Below, piece after piece: positions 21,196-32,225 of a stretch of DNA of 64,000 nt. The position numbers were made by a program, and so were the translations under genes. The notes under the pieces are model-generated. The model saw only the letters and a program-made list of their open reading frames with translations. It did not search any database and was not told where the DNA came from. The DNA lies in assembly GCA_016169945.1 (NCBI GenBank), contig JADLSH010000395.1, positions 444,501-508,500 of the forward strand, in the 5' to 3' direction. Source of the stretch: Trachythela sp. YZ-2020 (lineage: Eukaryota > Cnidaria > Anthozoa > Malacalcyonacea > Clavulariidae). The stretch's first letter is position 1, and every line of letters starts with the position of its first letter.

Positions 21196-21604
21196 AATAA
21201 TAAATCGATAACTTCTCTTGTTTCGTGATGTAAATCACGTTTTCCAAGCACACGAAAGCACTTAAGGCCTTAACTCTTAAATCTTAATTACGTCACAACT
21301 TACAAATAAAATTACTATAAAATTCCATCAGTAAAATTCATGTCTCATATGGCTTACCGGTTACGTATGACGTCATTGACATCAACGAATGTTTTCACGA
21401 TTTCATGTTCGTCAATAGAGCCCCCCTCCCCCTCCGGTAAATTTAGTTCTAAAGCACTGGTGCAAAACCTTGCAAATTCTCGTGTTATTCGTCGACTATT
21501 CGTACTATTCGTCGACTATTCGCGGACTATTCGTACTATTCGCGGACTATTCGTACTATTCGTCGACTATTCTCGGACTATTAATTCGTACTATTCGTCG
21601 ACTA

Positions 21605-22208
21605 TTCGCAGAGGCTTGTATAAAAAGGATACGCTAATATTGGATAATAGATAAAAGAATGCGCTAGATGGTAATAAATAAAACGCGCTAAATGGTAATA
21701 ATGAGGAAACCGCTGAAAATCGGAGCGCGGGTGGAGGAAAGAAAAAACTGAGCGAAAAGCGGGAAAGCCTCTGCCAGATCTTCGTAAAAGTGTACATCCC
21801 AAAATATCTTGGCAATCCGAAAGTTTTATTCACTTATGATACTTCAAGTGACTTTAAATTTACATAAGAAGAGGTTTTTGTTTTATATTTATTATCTGCT
21901 GGTCGTGATTTCGTTGGAAAATATAAATATAGAGGCCAGTTTGGCAAGTGATTTTCCTTCGCTCTTCAGACAGTGTTTCTGATGCGGTGTACGTGTGCGC
22001 AACAACAAAGCGCCTTCCTTCACAATTTTATCATTAAATTTAACTTGCTTGTGCACAGTTCTATAATGCTGTAGTAGCCCAGAGAAAAAAACAAGCGAGA
22101 TTGTTACGGTCACAATGAGGGCAACATTAGCCAACATCTAGCGCATTCTTTTATTTATTATCCAATATTAGCGTATGCTTTTATAATTTCTCTCCAAGCC
22201 TCTGCGAA
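21605..22208. mobile_element. 604-bp MITE
   Basis: The ends TTCGCAGAGGCTTG are inverted, and the following about 60 bp (ACGCTAATATTGGATAATA, then AAAAGAATGCGCTAGAT) also match in inverse with an indel. No transposase. It abuts the right end of the GAATAGT-array element. Confidence 0.75.
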
Positions 22209-22222
22209 GGAGAGAGAGCTGG

Positions 22223-22586
22223 CACTGTTTCCTGTGGTAGTGCCAAGTGCTACACTTGTAAGCATTTAAACCTCGCCACCTGTATTTCGGCTCCAAAATC
22301 TCAGTTTGTCATCAAGCAGAGTTTCACGTGCATCTCCTCCAAACTCGTTTACTGCATCTCTTGCAGCAAATGTGGCTTGCTCTACATCGGAGAGACTGGA
22401 AGACTTTTAGGCGATAGGTTTGCTGAGCACTTGCGTGATGTTAAGAACAATGTGCACAACAAACCGGTTGCTAGGCACTTCAACAGCGCCAACCACTCCT
22501 TTTCTGATATGAAAATATGCGCCATTCATCCCATTATTGGTGGCAATGATACCCGTCGGAAGCAAGAAAAGCGTCTCATTTTTTAA
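22223..22586 (+). pseudogene. PLE GIY-YIG endonuclease domain
   Basis: The frame reads a Cys-rich linker (SCGSAKCYTCKHLN, near 22235) and then VYCISCSKCGLLYIGETGR. The last part is the GIY-YIG core, with YIGETGR holding its second half and the catalytic Arg. HLRDVKNN and HFNSANHSFSDMKI follow. This nuclease nicks target DNA in endonuclease-bearing PLEs. The frame ends at a stop (KRLIF) slightly short of the usual end. Severed from its RT by the inserted DNA at 20381-22222. Confidence 0.8.
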
Positions 22587-22920
22587 CTTGGCACCATTCA
22601 GCCTGATGGTATCAATGAGCGCCTCTCCTTCATTTAGCTAATTCTTTTCTCTTAATTAAATACTTCATATATACTTTCCTCTATATCCCCTCTTCCCTTC
22701 CCTTGTACGACATTTATAGCGCTTCTTTTACGCCTGTGCGCAAGCCTTCGACCATATAAACGGGGCGAAGCCTGCACGCAGTCTATATCTTTACATATTT
22801 ATTTTATTTTGTCATTATTGTTATGACTACTTTATTTTCATTGGTTAATATTTTGTTCACGTGACAGCTTTTATAGCGTTGCTATAAAATCTGATGTAAT
22901 GTGTTTATCTGTCTACTAAT

Positions 22921-22959
22921 TTCTCCTGACGAAGGGCTTTAGCTCGAAACGTCGAGATT
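22921..22959 (+). ncRNA. Hammerhead-ribozyme-like motif of the PLE 3' end
   Basis: The order fits a minimal type I hammerhead. Stem I is TCTC/GAGA and the core is CTGACGA. Stem II is GGGC/GCTC with one unpaired A, then GAA. Stem III is a two-pair ACGT, and the cleavage triplet is GTC. PLEs are known to carry hammerheads in their terminal regions. Stem III is so short that single-unit activity is doubtful; a dimeric form could be needed. Confidence 0.55.
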
Positions 22960-23002
22960 TTGTTTATATCTTTCAGGTACACGCGAAGCAACCCTCAATT
23001 TG

Positions 23003-23500
23003 TTGTATATGTCCGTGGCCGACGCTGAATTAAAGTCTACGATATCGATTCTGAATAAAGTCTTAATCAGCCCTGTAATTCTATTGTCTGACACGATTTA
23101 AATACTAAGAATTTTATTGTGAATATCTGTTTAAAATTCAGGTTTTATAGGCTTGCACTTTATATCGCTAAAACGGGCGAGAAAATCTATACAACATAGT
23201 CTAATCTCTAAGCAATAGCATGAATGGATTTTGCGCAAATTGTTTCTGAATATAAATGTCTATACTAAGGCACGCGCTGTAATTCTGTAGTCTGACAAAT
23301 GCAAACACCCAGAATTGTATCTTAAAATTTCGGATTTTGTGGGCTTGCGTTGCTATGATGCTTTCTACCGCTAAAACGGCTGTGAAAATCTATACAACAT
23401 AGTCGGATTTCGAAGCAATAGTATGAATGGATTTTGCGCAAATAGTTTCTGTCTGAGTATAGATGTCTATACTATTAAAAACACGCGCTGTAATTATATT
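23003..23500 (+). repeat. About 207-bp tandem repeats, left arm of the 12.7-kb element
   Basis: About 2.4 copies marked by CACGCGCTGTAATTCT, TGCAAACACCCAGAATTGTA, TTCGGATTTT, ATGCTTTC(T/C)ACCGCTAAAACG and ATGAATGGATTTTGCGCAAA. The same unit recurs in reverse complement at 31190-31690. Confidence 0.85.
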
Positions 23501-23502
23501 TA

Positions 23503-23605
23503 ACAATTAGTCGCCGAAGGCGAGGTGATTACAAGCCTATAGTCACTGAGCCGAAGGCGAAGTGACTATAGGCTTGTAATCGCCGAGCCTGAGGCGACTA
23601 ATTGT
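23503..23605. repeat. Perfect-looking 100-bp hairpin
   Basis: ACAATTAGTCGCC...GGCGACTAATTGT with GATTACAAGCCTATAGTCACT paired to AGTGACTATAGGCTTGTAATC inside. It adjoins the element at 23606-24225 and may be part of it. Confidence 0.85.
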
Positions 23606-24225
23606 TTTAGTAGAAATTTCAAAGAGAAAAACAAACACAGAAAGTTATGAGGTCAGTTGAAAAGGCTATACGACAAAATTCAGCGCTTTTCTCAGAGGCC
23701 GGTAAACATGCCGGCAAAAGACGAGTGTCAAAAACATATCGAAGCGAAACAAAAACAAACAATTTCATGAGAAAAATACTTTGGAAAGGCTCAAATACAA
23801 AGTAGAATGGTTTTAAAAATATATCACAGCTAGGTTTTTGCTGAATATAACGATATAAATGAGGATAAAACGAATAATTTTCAAAATAAACACTTGTGGT
23901 TGAGCCGTACGGAAAAAGTTTTATACATGTTCATTTCAACAGCGAGAAAACGCTGCCTTTCATGGAAGAAAAATAGTGTATTTGTTATCGCTTACCTTTA
24001 AAAATGTCAAAAATATATCCTCCTTTAATTTAGCGGCAGTTTTTTTCATTTAAAACTTTGAATCAGGCTCAAAAAAACGATTTTTGTTTTAAATTCGGCA
24101 GCTTGCGAAGAAGCCATTTTGAAAAAAAAAGTGATAGTCACTGACCAGTGACTATCACTTTTAAACTCAATTTGGACCAATCAGCATGCAGGAAAATCGA
24201 TAGTCACCTGGAAATTTCTACTAAA
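23606..24225. mobile_element. Non-autonomous DNA element, 15-bp TIR
   Basis: TTTAGTAGAAATTTC at the left and its reverse complement at 24211-24225. A second hairpin (AAGTGATAGTCACTG/CAGTGACTATCACTT) lies near 24130-24165. No coding frame. Inserted in the interior of the 12.7-kb element. Confidence 0.65.
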
Positions 24226-25102
24226 GTCTAATAGATGCAAACACCCACTAGTGCACTCTAAAAAAAGGTGTGTTAAATTAACACACCTTTTCTGTCCAAA
24301 TTTTAACACACCTTTAGGTGTGTTTTGTAACACACCATAAGGTGTGTTAAACACACCTTAAGGTGTGTTTTGATACACACCTAAGGTGTGTTAAACACAC
24401 CATAAGGTGTGTTAAACACACCTTGAGGTGTGGTTAGTTACACACCAAAAGATGTGTTAAACACACCATAAGGTGTGCTAGAAAACACACCTAAAGGTGT
24501 GTTTTCAGCTTTGTCCAAATTTTAACACACCTAAAGGTGTGTTTTGGAAGAAAGGTGTGTTTTCTAACACACCAAGGTGTGTTTTCTAACACATCAAGGT
24601 GTGTTTTGAAACACACCAAGGTGTGTTTTGATACACAGCAAGGTGTGTTTTATTACGCAGCTAAAGCTGTGCTAGACAACACATGTATTGACCCTGTACT
24701 CTATTACACACCTTTCCTAAAACACAACTTAGAACACACAAATGGAATCGGGCTTAAGAACATACAAAACAATGCACACATCGAAAATGGTTGACATCTT
24801 AATTCTATGTTTCAATGATTGCAAGATGGTTGAAACACATAATTCAAATGTTATACCCATTCCCAGATTGTGTAGTGCTTTGTATTTTCAAAGTTACTCT
24901 GTGGAAACCATGATTTTTGAATCTAGTTTTACCATTATATAAGAAAGCATAATACTACAATAATTGTTAAATAATTTATTAAGACTATAAAGTAATGTTA
25001 AGACTATTAAATAATGCACAGACTATTTTGTAGGATTACAGTTATCTTAACAGAATAGTTCTACAGTTCGTTTTCAGCTATTGACATACTACTGTTTAGT
25101 CA

Positions 25103-25360
25103 TTAATGCTGAGTACTTTGTACCTTTGTATGCATTATCGCTTGATCGCAACACAATTTCCTGAAGAAAGGATAAGGCCACAACCATACCATCTGGGTAG
25201 GAAACGTTGAAAACGTACGGTAGTGCGCGGATATGACATCAATCAGAGCGTTGATCACATCAGTACCAGGGCATTCAACAAACACTTGGTTCTCCCCAAT
25301 AATCATTAACTGGTCTACATCCTCCGGGCACCCAGTGCACAGTACACGAAACTGGACCAT
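25103..25360 (-). CDS. Unassigned 85-aa frame inside the CACTA-like element
   Basis: The minus-strand frame contains GCPEDVDQLMIIGENQVFVE and a PGTDVINALIDVISAHYRTF segment, followed by FSTFPTQM. The layout (short hydrophilic part, a VFVE-type strand, then an amphipathic ALIDVISAHY helix and a YP/FP pair) is reminiscent of the C-termini of proteins encoded by some fish and invertebrate DNA transposons. I cannot name a family. It could be the last exon of an element gene or a chance frame. Confidence 0.3.
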   Translation of the reverse strand: MVQFRVLCTGCPEDVDQLMIIGENQVFVECPGTDVINALIDVISAHYRTFSTFPTQMVWLWPYPFFRKLCCDQAIMHTKVQSTQH

Positions 25361-25894
25361 TTTATCCTGGACTATACTCTCAATTGCTGACGAGGGCTAT
25401 GGAAAAAAATATTGTGAGTGTCAATGTAGATATTGGTGTAAAAGACAACTACTCAACTAGAATACGATTACACATCCAACATAGAATATGAGGTCTGAGC
25501 ACTTGCACAACATTAAATATACCGCAGTAAATAGCACTTGCCAAACATCAAATGTCCTGCAGAAAGCAAGCTAGATTATATACTTTGTCTCAGTGGTGAA
25601 GCTAGACATTAGCAACTAGCCATGCTATGCAATTATTGAAACCTTTATTTGAGTTATTATAAGGAGAGTGGGATACTCGGCAGTTGACTGTTCTTTAAAA
25701 CTACCTGAAGACTGGTAGACTGCCTGGACATTATGTCATGCTATAAGCTAGCTTGAATTGAGCAAAACATCTGGCCACAATAGAATCTTAGGAGAATAAA
25801 AATTAATACACTATTTTAAAATGCATTGGACATTAATCGGTTAACCTTGAATTATCTCGATCGTGCGGTGCCAGTGTGGGTAGAGTATAGCAAA

Positions 25895-26027
25895 TATGGC
25901 GGTTGACTGTTGTGTAAAACTTCGTCTGGAAGTTAGTAGAAGCCCAGACAAAGGGCCTTTGCTTGAAACGTCGAACTTCTTATTGTATTTTTCAGGTAGT
26001 TTTACACATGTTCAGTCAACCGCCATA
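25895..26027. mobile_element. 133-bp MITE containing a hammerhead-like remnant
   Basis: TATGGCGGTTGACTG is inverted at the right end (CAGTCAACCGCCATA), and TGTAAAAC/GTTTTACA also pairs. The inner sequence CAGACAAAGGGCC...TTGAAACGTCG resembles the PLE motif at 22921 with a damaged core. A related half copy starts near 25679. Confidence 0.6.
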
Positions 26028-27911
26028 ACCTTGAATTAGTTAACTACATACTGTATCAAATCTTTGCACCGCATAAAAATACAAAAATTCTAATTGTTAT
26101 TTTTGTAAGTCCCTATTGCGACCAGAGGTTTTTCTCATCCAAGAGAGATAGCTTATGGTATTACCTGCCCAGTCTCCTACTCTCCCTTTGATTACTCAAA
26201 TTGTCTGGAGTTAGAAAGAGCATTGGCAAAGCAAGCCATGGAAACTGCTCTTGCTATTCAAATAAGCATGCATTAAAATACTAGGCTAAAGACAATGCAT
26301 TTCTGAAGGTTTCAATAATTAAAGAATCAACAATTTGCATAGCACAACCAGTTGCTATCTCTAGCTTCATCACTGAGACAGAGTATATAATCTACCTTGT
26401 TGTGAGTCAACCCACTGAATAAAACAGCCTGGTTTAGAACAGGTCGCTGCATATTGATTGAAAAACTGCCTGGTATTAGACAGAGAATAATAGCGAATTA
26501 AGGCACATTGCGGTTTAATAGGTTAACCATAAGTGAGGAGTTAATTAGAGTTAGAATACTATACTGATATTAATCGTCTCATAGTTTGTAGACATGTGAT
26601 TGTCAAAAGACTGCAACCCTAAGTTTTCCCTGATCTGAATACCTTTTACATTGTCACATTGGCCAATATCAAACACACATAACTTGCTGCAGTTCATTCA
26701 ATCCTTGTATAATTTGTTTTGTCTCTTCCAGTAATATATCATTGTTCTAATCTTTGAGTCCTGAGGACAAGGCAGACCATACAGAAATATACCTTGTTTA
26801 GCCAGCTCCAAATATACAATACCTGTCTCAAGAGAAGTAAACATATATATTAGGACAACCTGACAGCTTGACATTTATATAATACATATAATAGAGTATA
26901 TATTGAATGCCAATAGACAGGTCTCATAATTATGTCTATTTAAGTCATGCATATCCAACACTCTTTCTTTCCCTTAACAAGTAAAATCGCCTGGCATTTA
27001 GACAGAGTAAAATAGGAATGTAGGGCCACTAGGGTGAAATGAGCAAATTGTCTTAATGGGTTAAAAAGAGACATGGGCAAACAGTTCGGTTAACCCACCA
27101 ACATCCAGCGGTCTGTGACGAGTACAATCATGTGGTGTTAAACATAGTAAACTAACGTATGGGGAATTAGGGCACATCCTTAATGGTTAACCACTCAACA
27201 TTGGTAACGGTCAGGCATCATTAACATACGTACAAATTTATTACCTTTTCAATTTGTGCAGGAACATCTTAGAATTCTGTAATATTAAGCAGTGCCAGAC
27301 AGTAAGGGGGACTCATATAATCTAAAAATATAAGATGTATTTTAATTTGCAAGCACATTTCAAAAGGTAATAAATTTTGCTCACAGACACAAAAACATTA
27401 ATTAATGAACCCTGGTACGCATACTATAAGAGTCGACTATTATTGGATTAAATTACAGTTATATCTAAAATCATAATCAATTTTAAGTATTTTGCAATAA
27501 GCAGTGGTAGACACTAGGGGGGCCAAGGGGGCAGTCGCCCCCTCCAATAATTTCTCAAAGCCTTTGAATGATAGCTGGTTAACTGTGTAACAAAGCTGTA
27601 TCAATGATTTTACAACCACAAAAGCTTTGATAGGCTATAATTTAAGTAAATTTGCATGAAATTTAAGCGAAAATGGTTTTAAGAATTGAGATTTGCAGCA
27701 ACAAAAGGATGGTTATATGTTGGCAACCTAAGTTCGCACCCCCTATATTTCGCGAAGTGTCCGGCACTGGCAATAAGTTCCATATCCATATCCACACATT
27801 GCTTCTGTCTGGCCCCATTAGAATGTGGGAAGGAAGTACTAGTCGATACCACATAGTGTAGAGTGAGAAATAGATATGTTGTACCGCAGCCATTATTTCC
27901 CTTAGGAAATG
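26028..27911. other. No gene recognised (interior of CACTA-like element)
   Basis: AT-rich, short frames only. Around 27504-27545 a G/C-rich stretch (GGGGGCAGTCGCCCCC) may be the end of another hAT-like MITE, but its partner end is unclear. The stretches 24650-25100 and 28386-30190 are similarly blank. Confidence 0.5.
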
Positions 27912-28385
27912 CATGTATCAGTGGCTTCCCCAGGCTGGGGTCGACCGCCAGGACCCATGGGGATTGGTCTTTTTACCCAGTCAAACCTTAGCAAATTTCC
28001 CTGGGTACAAGATACAGGTATTAAATACAACCCCCACCCTCAAGGGCAGTATCTTTTTTTCAATCTTATATCAAGTTACAGAGCCAGTTGCAAGCGGTAT
28101 AAGCTCTCGTTTATAGACTGACTAATCAACACTAAAACATATCAACAATGACTTGTAGCAAAAGATAGGAAATGTATAATATGAATGGCCCTAGACCAAT
28201 CCTATAAATTCATAATAAATTCAAAGCATCCAAGTCACATTTGGGAGTTTCTAAATCAAAATCTCCTGGGTACTTTCCTGTGGGTTTTCGGCTTGAGAAC
28301 CAAATTTGACTTTTCCTCCACCCCCATGGGATGCAAACACTTGGCAAATGCCTCTGGGTCCCCAGGGGGAAGCCGCTGATACATG
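27912..28385. mobile_element. Non-autonomous hAT-like MITE, 474 bp
   Basis: CATGTATCAGTGGCTTCCCC at the left pairs with the right end GGGGAAGCCGCTGATACATG with one difference. The inner CCCCAGGCTGGGG style is hAT-like. No transposase. The duplication at the target could not be identified because the inverted match runs into the flank. Confidence 0.65.
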
Positions 28386-30557
28386 GATAAGTAGGGCATA
28401 GTGTTAGTCCTCTCTACTCTTGGAACATAGGCATGATATAATTTAACATCTATGATTAACTTTTGAAGCAAGCTATTTTTGTGTTAAAAGGGAGAATATT
28501 CCTGGTACTACCAAATATCCACTTATCGGCAGCATGAGAGCATCGTGGATTTACATTGACTGGTGCATAAACTTCTCACAATCAAAATATATCAACCAGG
28601 CATTCGAACATTCACATGTGATAGTATTAAATAGTTGGACAATGGGCCCAGTGATTTTACATTCTTGGACAGGTTTCGGACATATGAAAATATATAAAAG
28701 TCATGCGAATCTGACCTATTAGTATCGATGAAACATTTCAGCTTACAAAATACAGCAGAATTTAGATACATGACTCTGATTGACAGTATACCAGTTAGTG
28801 GTGACAAGGCCAGATGCAATCTCTTGAACTCAAATAATATATTTAGAATAGGCAATACTTCTACAATAGTTTTTTCTCCATTTTCACTGCATATGTATCA
28901 ACATAATTATATTAAAATCTTATATGAAAGTTGTAGCTGATATTTGAAGTGGTTAAATATTTAAATAAAGCTATATACTAGGACAAGATGGGCTCTGAGT
29001 ATTTAACTGCCAATCTGTCATATACAGTTGGTAAATATAAACATTGAAAGCCCAAGTAAAAGTGAAGATTTTCTTAGTAGCATTTGCTGAAGTAATTTTA
29101 AGTTGGAACTGTATTATTTTCAGCGTTTTAATTCATATATTGTCGCGGCAAATTCAAATTTTAAGCGGGGACAACATGCTTGACATCCACGAACGAAGAT
29201 TGCAAATATTTCCTAACAAAATCGCTCTATTACACAAAAAACATAACAATAACCTTACCTGAATATTATTCAGTAGTCGCCGATGTATTGCTTCTGAAAA
29301 TCCAGTTTATCTTGGGTCAGAAATATAAAATTTCGAGCACGATTTCGACAAACAGAACAAAAATAAAAAATTTAAAATATGGAGGTGTGATGACTCTATC
29401 CCGAGAACCTTTGCGCGTGTAGTAAGAAGACTAGACACCAGTCTGTCAGTCAGCGCGCATTGCGGAATATTCATTTTTCGTTCATTCTTTGATAGAGTGA
29501 CAAAACTTCAATCACCAGTAAATGTTTAAGATTTTGTGTTACATATAGAGCTCTTAAATAGATAGATAGTCGCTGAGATGCCCTTCAAACTTGAGCATAC
29601 CGATATATTGCCCGATATATTTCAATATTTTCGTAGAAATATTATAGCATACATGTGGATTTCGGGTATATAAAGGAAGGTTATTGACATATATATTAAG
29701 GTCTTTTTCAAAATAATAACTAAACGGTTTGACATTTTTCGAGAAACATCTATTACCGCCGTTGCTATGGTGATATAATGACGTTTCAAGATAGCAGTTG
29801 GGTTTAAAATGCTTTAAAAAGCCTTTTATAGTTATCATAGTTGGCGTATATAATGTATTAATGTTTTCTCTAGTTTTCTTGTTTATAGATGTGAAAAATT
29901 ATAACATGTTTAACTTATGTGTATGACAAATATGTACGATAAATTATTGGTGCAATCCCTCCTCCTCCCCACCTCCTCCCCTCTGTTCCGCAGTCCCTGG
30001 TTAACGATCAACTCGCTAACTCGATCACTGTTGTATTCAAGTCAGTCGAGTCTCTTTGTTTTTCAAACCAAAAATAATTCTCAAAAAAATTGGATCTAAA
30101 TAGAAAATCTACTATCTCTTTTAGAAAATGTAGGGAGCCACTTTAAAAGGCATTTCCTTTCTCATTCCATGCTGTGTTTTGTTTAAAAAATCCGTGCGAG
30201 GTGTGTTCTGTATAAACACACCAAGGTGTGTTTCTATAAAAAGTCAAAGGTGTGTTGTCGAACACACCAAGGTGTGTTTTCATTCAAAAGGTGTGCAACT
30301 TAACACACCTTACAGTCATGAAAGTAAGGTGTGCTAAAAGGAAGTGTGTTCCATAACACACCTTGGTGTGTTTTGTGACCCACCATGGTGTGTTCTCTTA
30401 CACACCAAGGTGCGTTTTCTAACACACCAAGGTGTGTTTTCCAAAAGTGCGTAGAAAGGTGTGTAAAAAGTACACACCTTGGTGTGTAATGAAACACACC
30501 TTGGTGTGTCATTAAACACACCTTGGTGTGTAATTAAACACACCTGTTTTTAGAGTG

Positions 30558-31189
30558 TGTATCCTAAAATTTCGGGTTTTATAGGGTTGTGCTACTATGA
30601 TGCTTTATAGCACTAAATATAGTATGAATGGATTTTGCGCAAATGATTTCTGAATATCGAAACTCTAAATCACCGCTGTTTCTATTTAGTAAGACACCAT
30701 ATTAAACAGGCATGCATTATTGTAGCTTGAATATGTTTGTGTTATGGTTGCTCTATACCGTTGGAACAGTTGGAAGGAGCGTAAAATCTGCACAATATAA
30801 TCAAATTTAGAAGCAAACGTATGACACTTGAAAAAAGCGAGTTTTAGAGATTGTAAAGTCTTTCTGAATAATTATCTAGAATAATTATCTAGTCTAAAGC
30901 GGCACTTCAATTCTGATAAAATATTGCTGTAAATCATTGGAAGAAGAGTAATAACATAGACATAGTCGAAGTTCGAAGCTATCTTATTATGACTGCATGA
31001 GATAAATTCCAGTCACAAGGAGCGCATTTGATGAAACTGCGTTTATGTACCTGGTTACATAATATATGGATAAGGTATGGATAATTAATAACATTGGACA
31101 TGCAGCTGCTAAACCGCACCAGCTAACTCCAATTCAATGTTATGTACAAATGTACAAATTTAGCGCAGTGAAGATCCCATATTAGCCTG
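30558..31189. other. Unique interior of the 12.7-kb element
   Basis: Starts with the second half of the repeat unit split by the CACTA-like element, then non-repetitive AT-rich sequence. Short frames only; no transposase motif seen. Confidence 0.5.
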
Positions 31190-31690
31190 CGCCCCTGCTG
31201 TAAGTTGGTTGCAACTCAATGGCCAACAAGATTCCATTCATACTATTGCTTAAAAATTCGACTAGGATGTATAGATTTCCACACCCGTTTTAGCGATAGA
31301 AAGCATCATAGCAGCACAAGCCTATAGAATCCAAAATTTTAAGATTCAAATCTGGGTGTTTGCATCTGTCAGACTATAGAATTACAGCGGTGATTTAGAG
31401 TTGCGCAAAATCCATTCATACTATTGTTTCGAAATCCGACTATGTTGTGTAGATTTTCACAGCCGTTTTAGCGGTGGAAAGCATCATAGCAACGCAAGCC
31501 TATAAAATCCGAAATTTTAAGATACAATTCTGGGTGTTTGCATGATCTGTCAGACTATAGAATTACAGCGCGTGCTTTAGTATAGACATCTATATTCAGA
31601 AACCATTTGCGCAAATTCTAGATAACGATTACTTAGAAGTTCGGACATGTTGTACAGATTTTTACGCTCTTTCCAACGGTACTGAGCAAT
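31190..31690 (-). repeat. About 207-bp tandem repeats, right arm
   Basis: Reverse-complement copies of the units at 23003-23500 (CCATTCATACTATTG, CGTTTTAGCG, GGTGTTTGCAT, AATTACAGCGCGTG). Confidence 0.85.
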
Positions 31691-31799
31691 ATAGTATCAT
31701 GTGCCTTAAAATCTCGAAATTTTGAAGATGTTTTGGATTCGTATTTCGGTTTCGGCTACGCGTTTTTACATTAATATAAAGTCTATATAAAAGATTATA

Positions 31800-32060
31800 T
31801 AATTTAGTGTTTTAGTATTCCTTGTTTTAGAGATTCCGCGTTTTAGTATTCCTTGTTTCAGAGATTCCGCGTTTTAGTATTCCTGGTTTTAGAGATTCCG
31901 CGTTTTAGTATTCCTTGTTTTAGAGATTCCGCGTTTTAGTATTTCTGGTTTTAGAGATTCCGCGTTTCAGTGTTCCTTGTTTCAGAGATTCCGCGTTTTA
32001 GTATTCCTTGTTTTAGAGATTCCGCGTTTTAGTATTCCTGGTTTTAGAGATTCAGCGTTT
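31800..32060 (-). repeat. 30-bp repeat array, right arm
   Basis: Eight or more copies of TTTTAGTATTCCTTG plus TTTTAGAGATTCCGCG, the reverse complement of the left-arm array at 19547. Confidence 0.95.
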
Positions 32061-32066
32061 TTGTAT

Positions 32067-32205
32067 TCCCCATTCCCCGTTCCCCATTCCCCATTCCCCA
32101 TTCCCCATTCCCCATTCCCCATTCCCCATTCCCCATTCCCCATTCCCCATTCCCCATTCCCCATTCCCCATTCCCCATTCCCCATTCCCCGATTCCCCGT
32201 TCCTT
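32067..32205 (-). repeat. (CCCCATT)n heptamer array within the right TIR arm
   Basis: About 19 tandem heptamers. The left arm has only three or four degenerate units in the matching position, so the right end has expanded. Confidence 0.95.
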
Positions 32206-32225
32206 GTTATAGTAATAGCCAACAA

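Larger units (their letters stand above)
20395..21604. mobile_element. Inverted-repeat element with GAATAGT arrays at both ends
   Basis: The left array (20395-20515) is CGAATAGT-CGACGAATAGTA in forward orientation. The right array (21480-21604) is the same words in reverse complement (CGTCGACTATTCGTACTATT). Between them lie a SINE fragment, an unassigned stretch with an 84-codon frame (20748-21002, no recognised motif) and a hairpin MITE. Probably a composite DNA element inserted in the PLE. A possible AGCTGG duplication (20375-20380 / 22217-22222) would include the neighbouring MITE. Confidence 0.55.
19832..23000 (+). mobile_element. 5'-truncated Penelope-like element, split by further insertions
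   Basis: The plus strand reads the end of a PLE RT (VNDFHQALQFTWEISE, SVSFLDILISINGNSLST, FYKPTDSHSYL, SCHPKHPKYSQFLRLRRLC) to 20380. Inserted DNA follows to about 22222, then a GIY-YIG endonuclease (22223-22586) and a 3' region ending in a hammerhead-like motif. It starts abruptly after the RT catalytic motif, so it is 5'-truncated. Its borders are placed by comparing the interrupted left arm of the 12.7-kb element with the right arm. The arm breaks at about 19832 and resumes at about 23000. Confidence 0.75.
24254..30557. mobile_element. 6.3-kb CACTA-like (CMC superfamily) element with palindromic terminal arrays
   Basis: Begins CACTCTAAAAA and ends TTTTTAGAGTG, a perfect 11-bp TIR. It is flanked by TG on both sides (24252-24253, 30558-30559). 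Inside each end, 350-380 bp of AGGTGTGTT and AACACACCT words alternate in both orientations (24264-24640 and 30197-30547). CACTA elements characteristically have such subterminal repeats, which bind the transposase. The flanks rejoin to an uninterrupted 207-bp-type repeat (ACACCCACTAG + TGTATCCTAAAATTTCGG), so the empty site can be reconstructed. The interior has no recognised transposase and holds at least two MITEs. Confidence 0.75.
19493..32222. mobile_element. 12.73-kb TIR element with about 1-kb inverted arms of tandem repeats
   Basis: Both ends read TTGGCTATTACTATAACAAG inward. The match is perfect for 33 bp and is 43 of 44 overall. The flanks are CAA (19490-19492) and CAA (32223-32225), a 3-bp target duplication within the LINE. 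Inside the TIRs, both arms carry the same series in opposite orientation. First comes GGGGAAT heptamers, then 30-bp GGAATACTAAAACGCGGAAT-type repeats, then a unique block with GTAGC(C/T)GAAACCGAAATACGAA, then repeats of about 207 bp. The left arm is 19493-19834 plus 23003-23500; the right arm is 31190-32222. No transposase was found. Stripped of later insertions it would be roughly 3 kb and non-autonomous. Superfamily not assigned. Confidence 0.8.

Noticed and set aside
24254..24700. Frames with repeated HTKVCF / CVLKHT words
   Set aside because: Artefact of the GGTGTGTT palindromic array.
31800..32205. CRISPR-like regular repeats
   Set aside because: The units are direct tandem copies with no unique spacers, in a eukaryotic TE arm.
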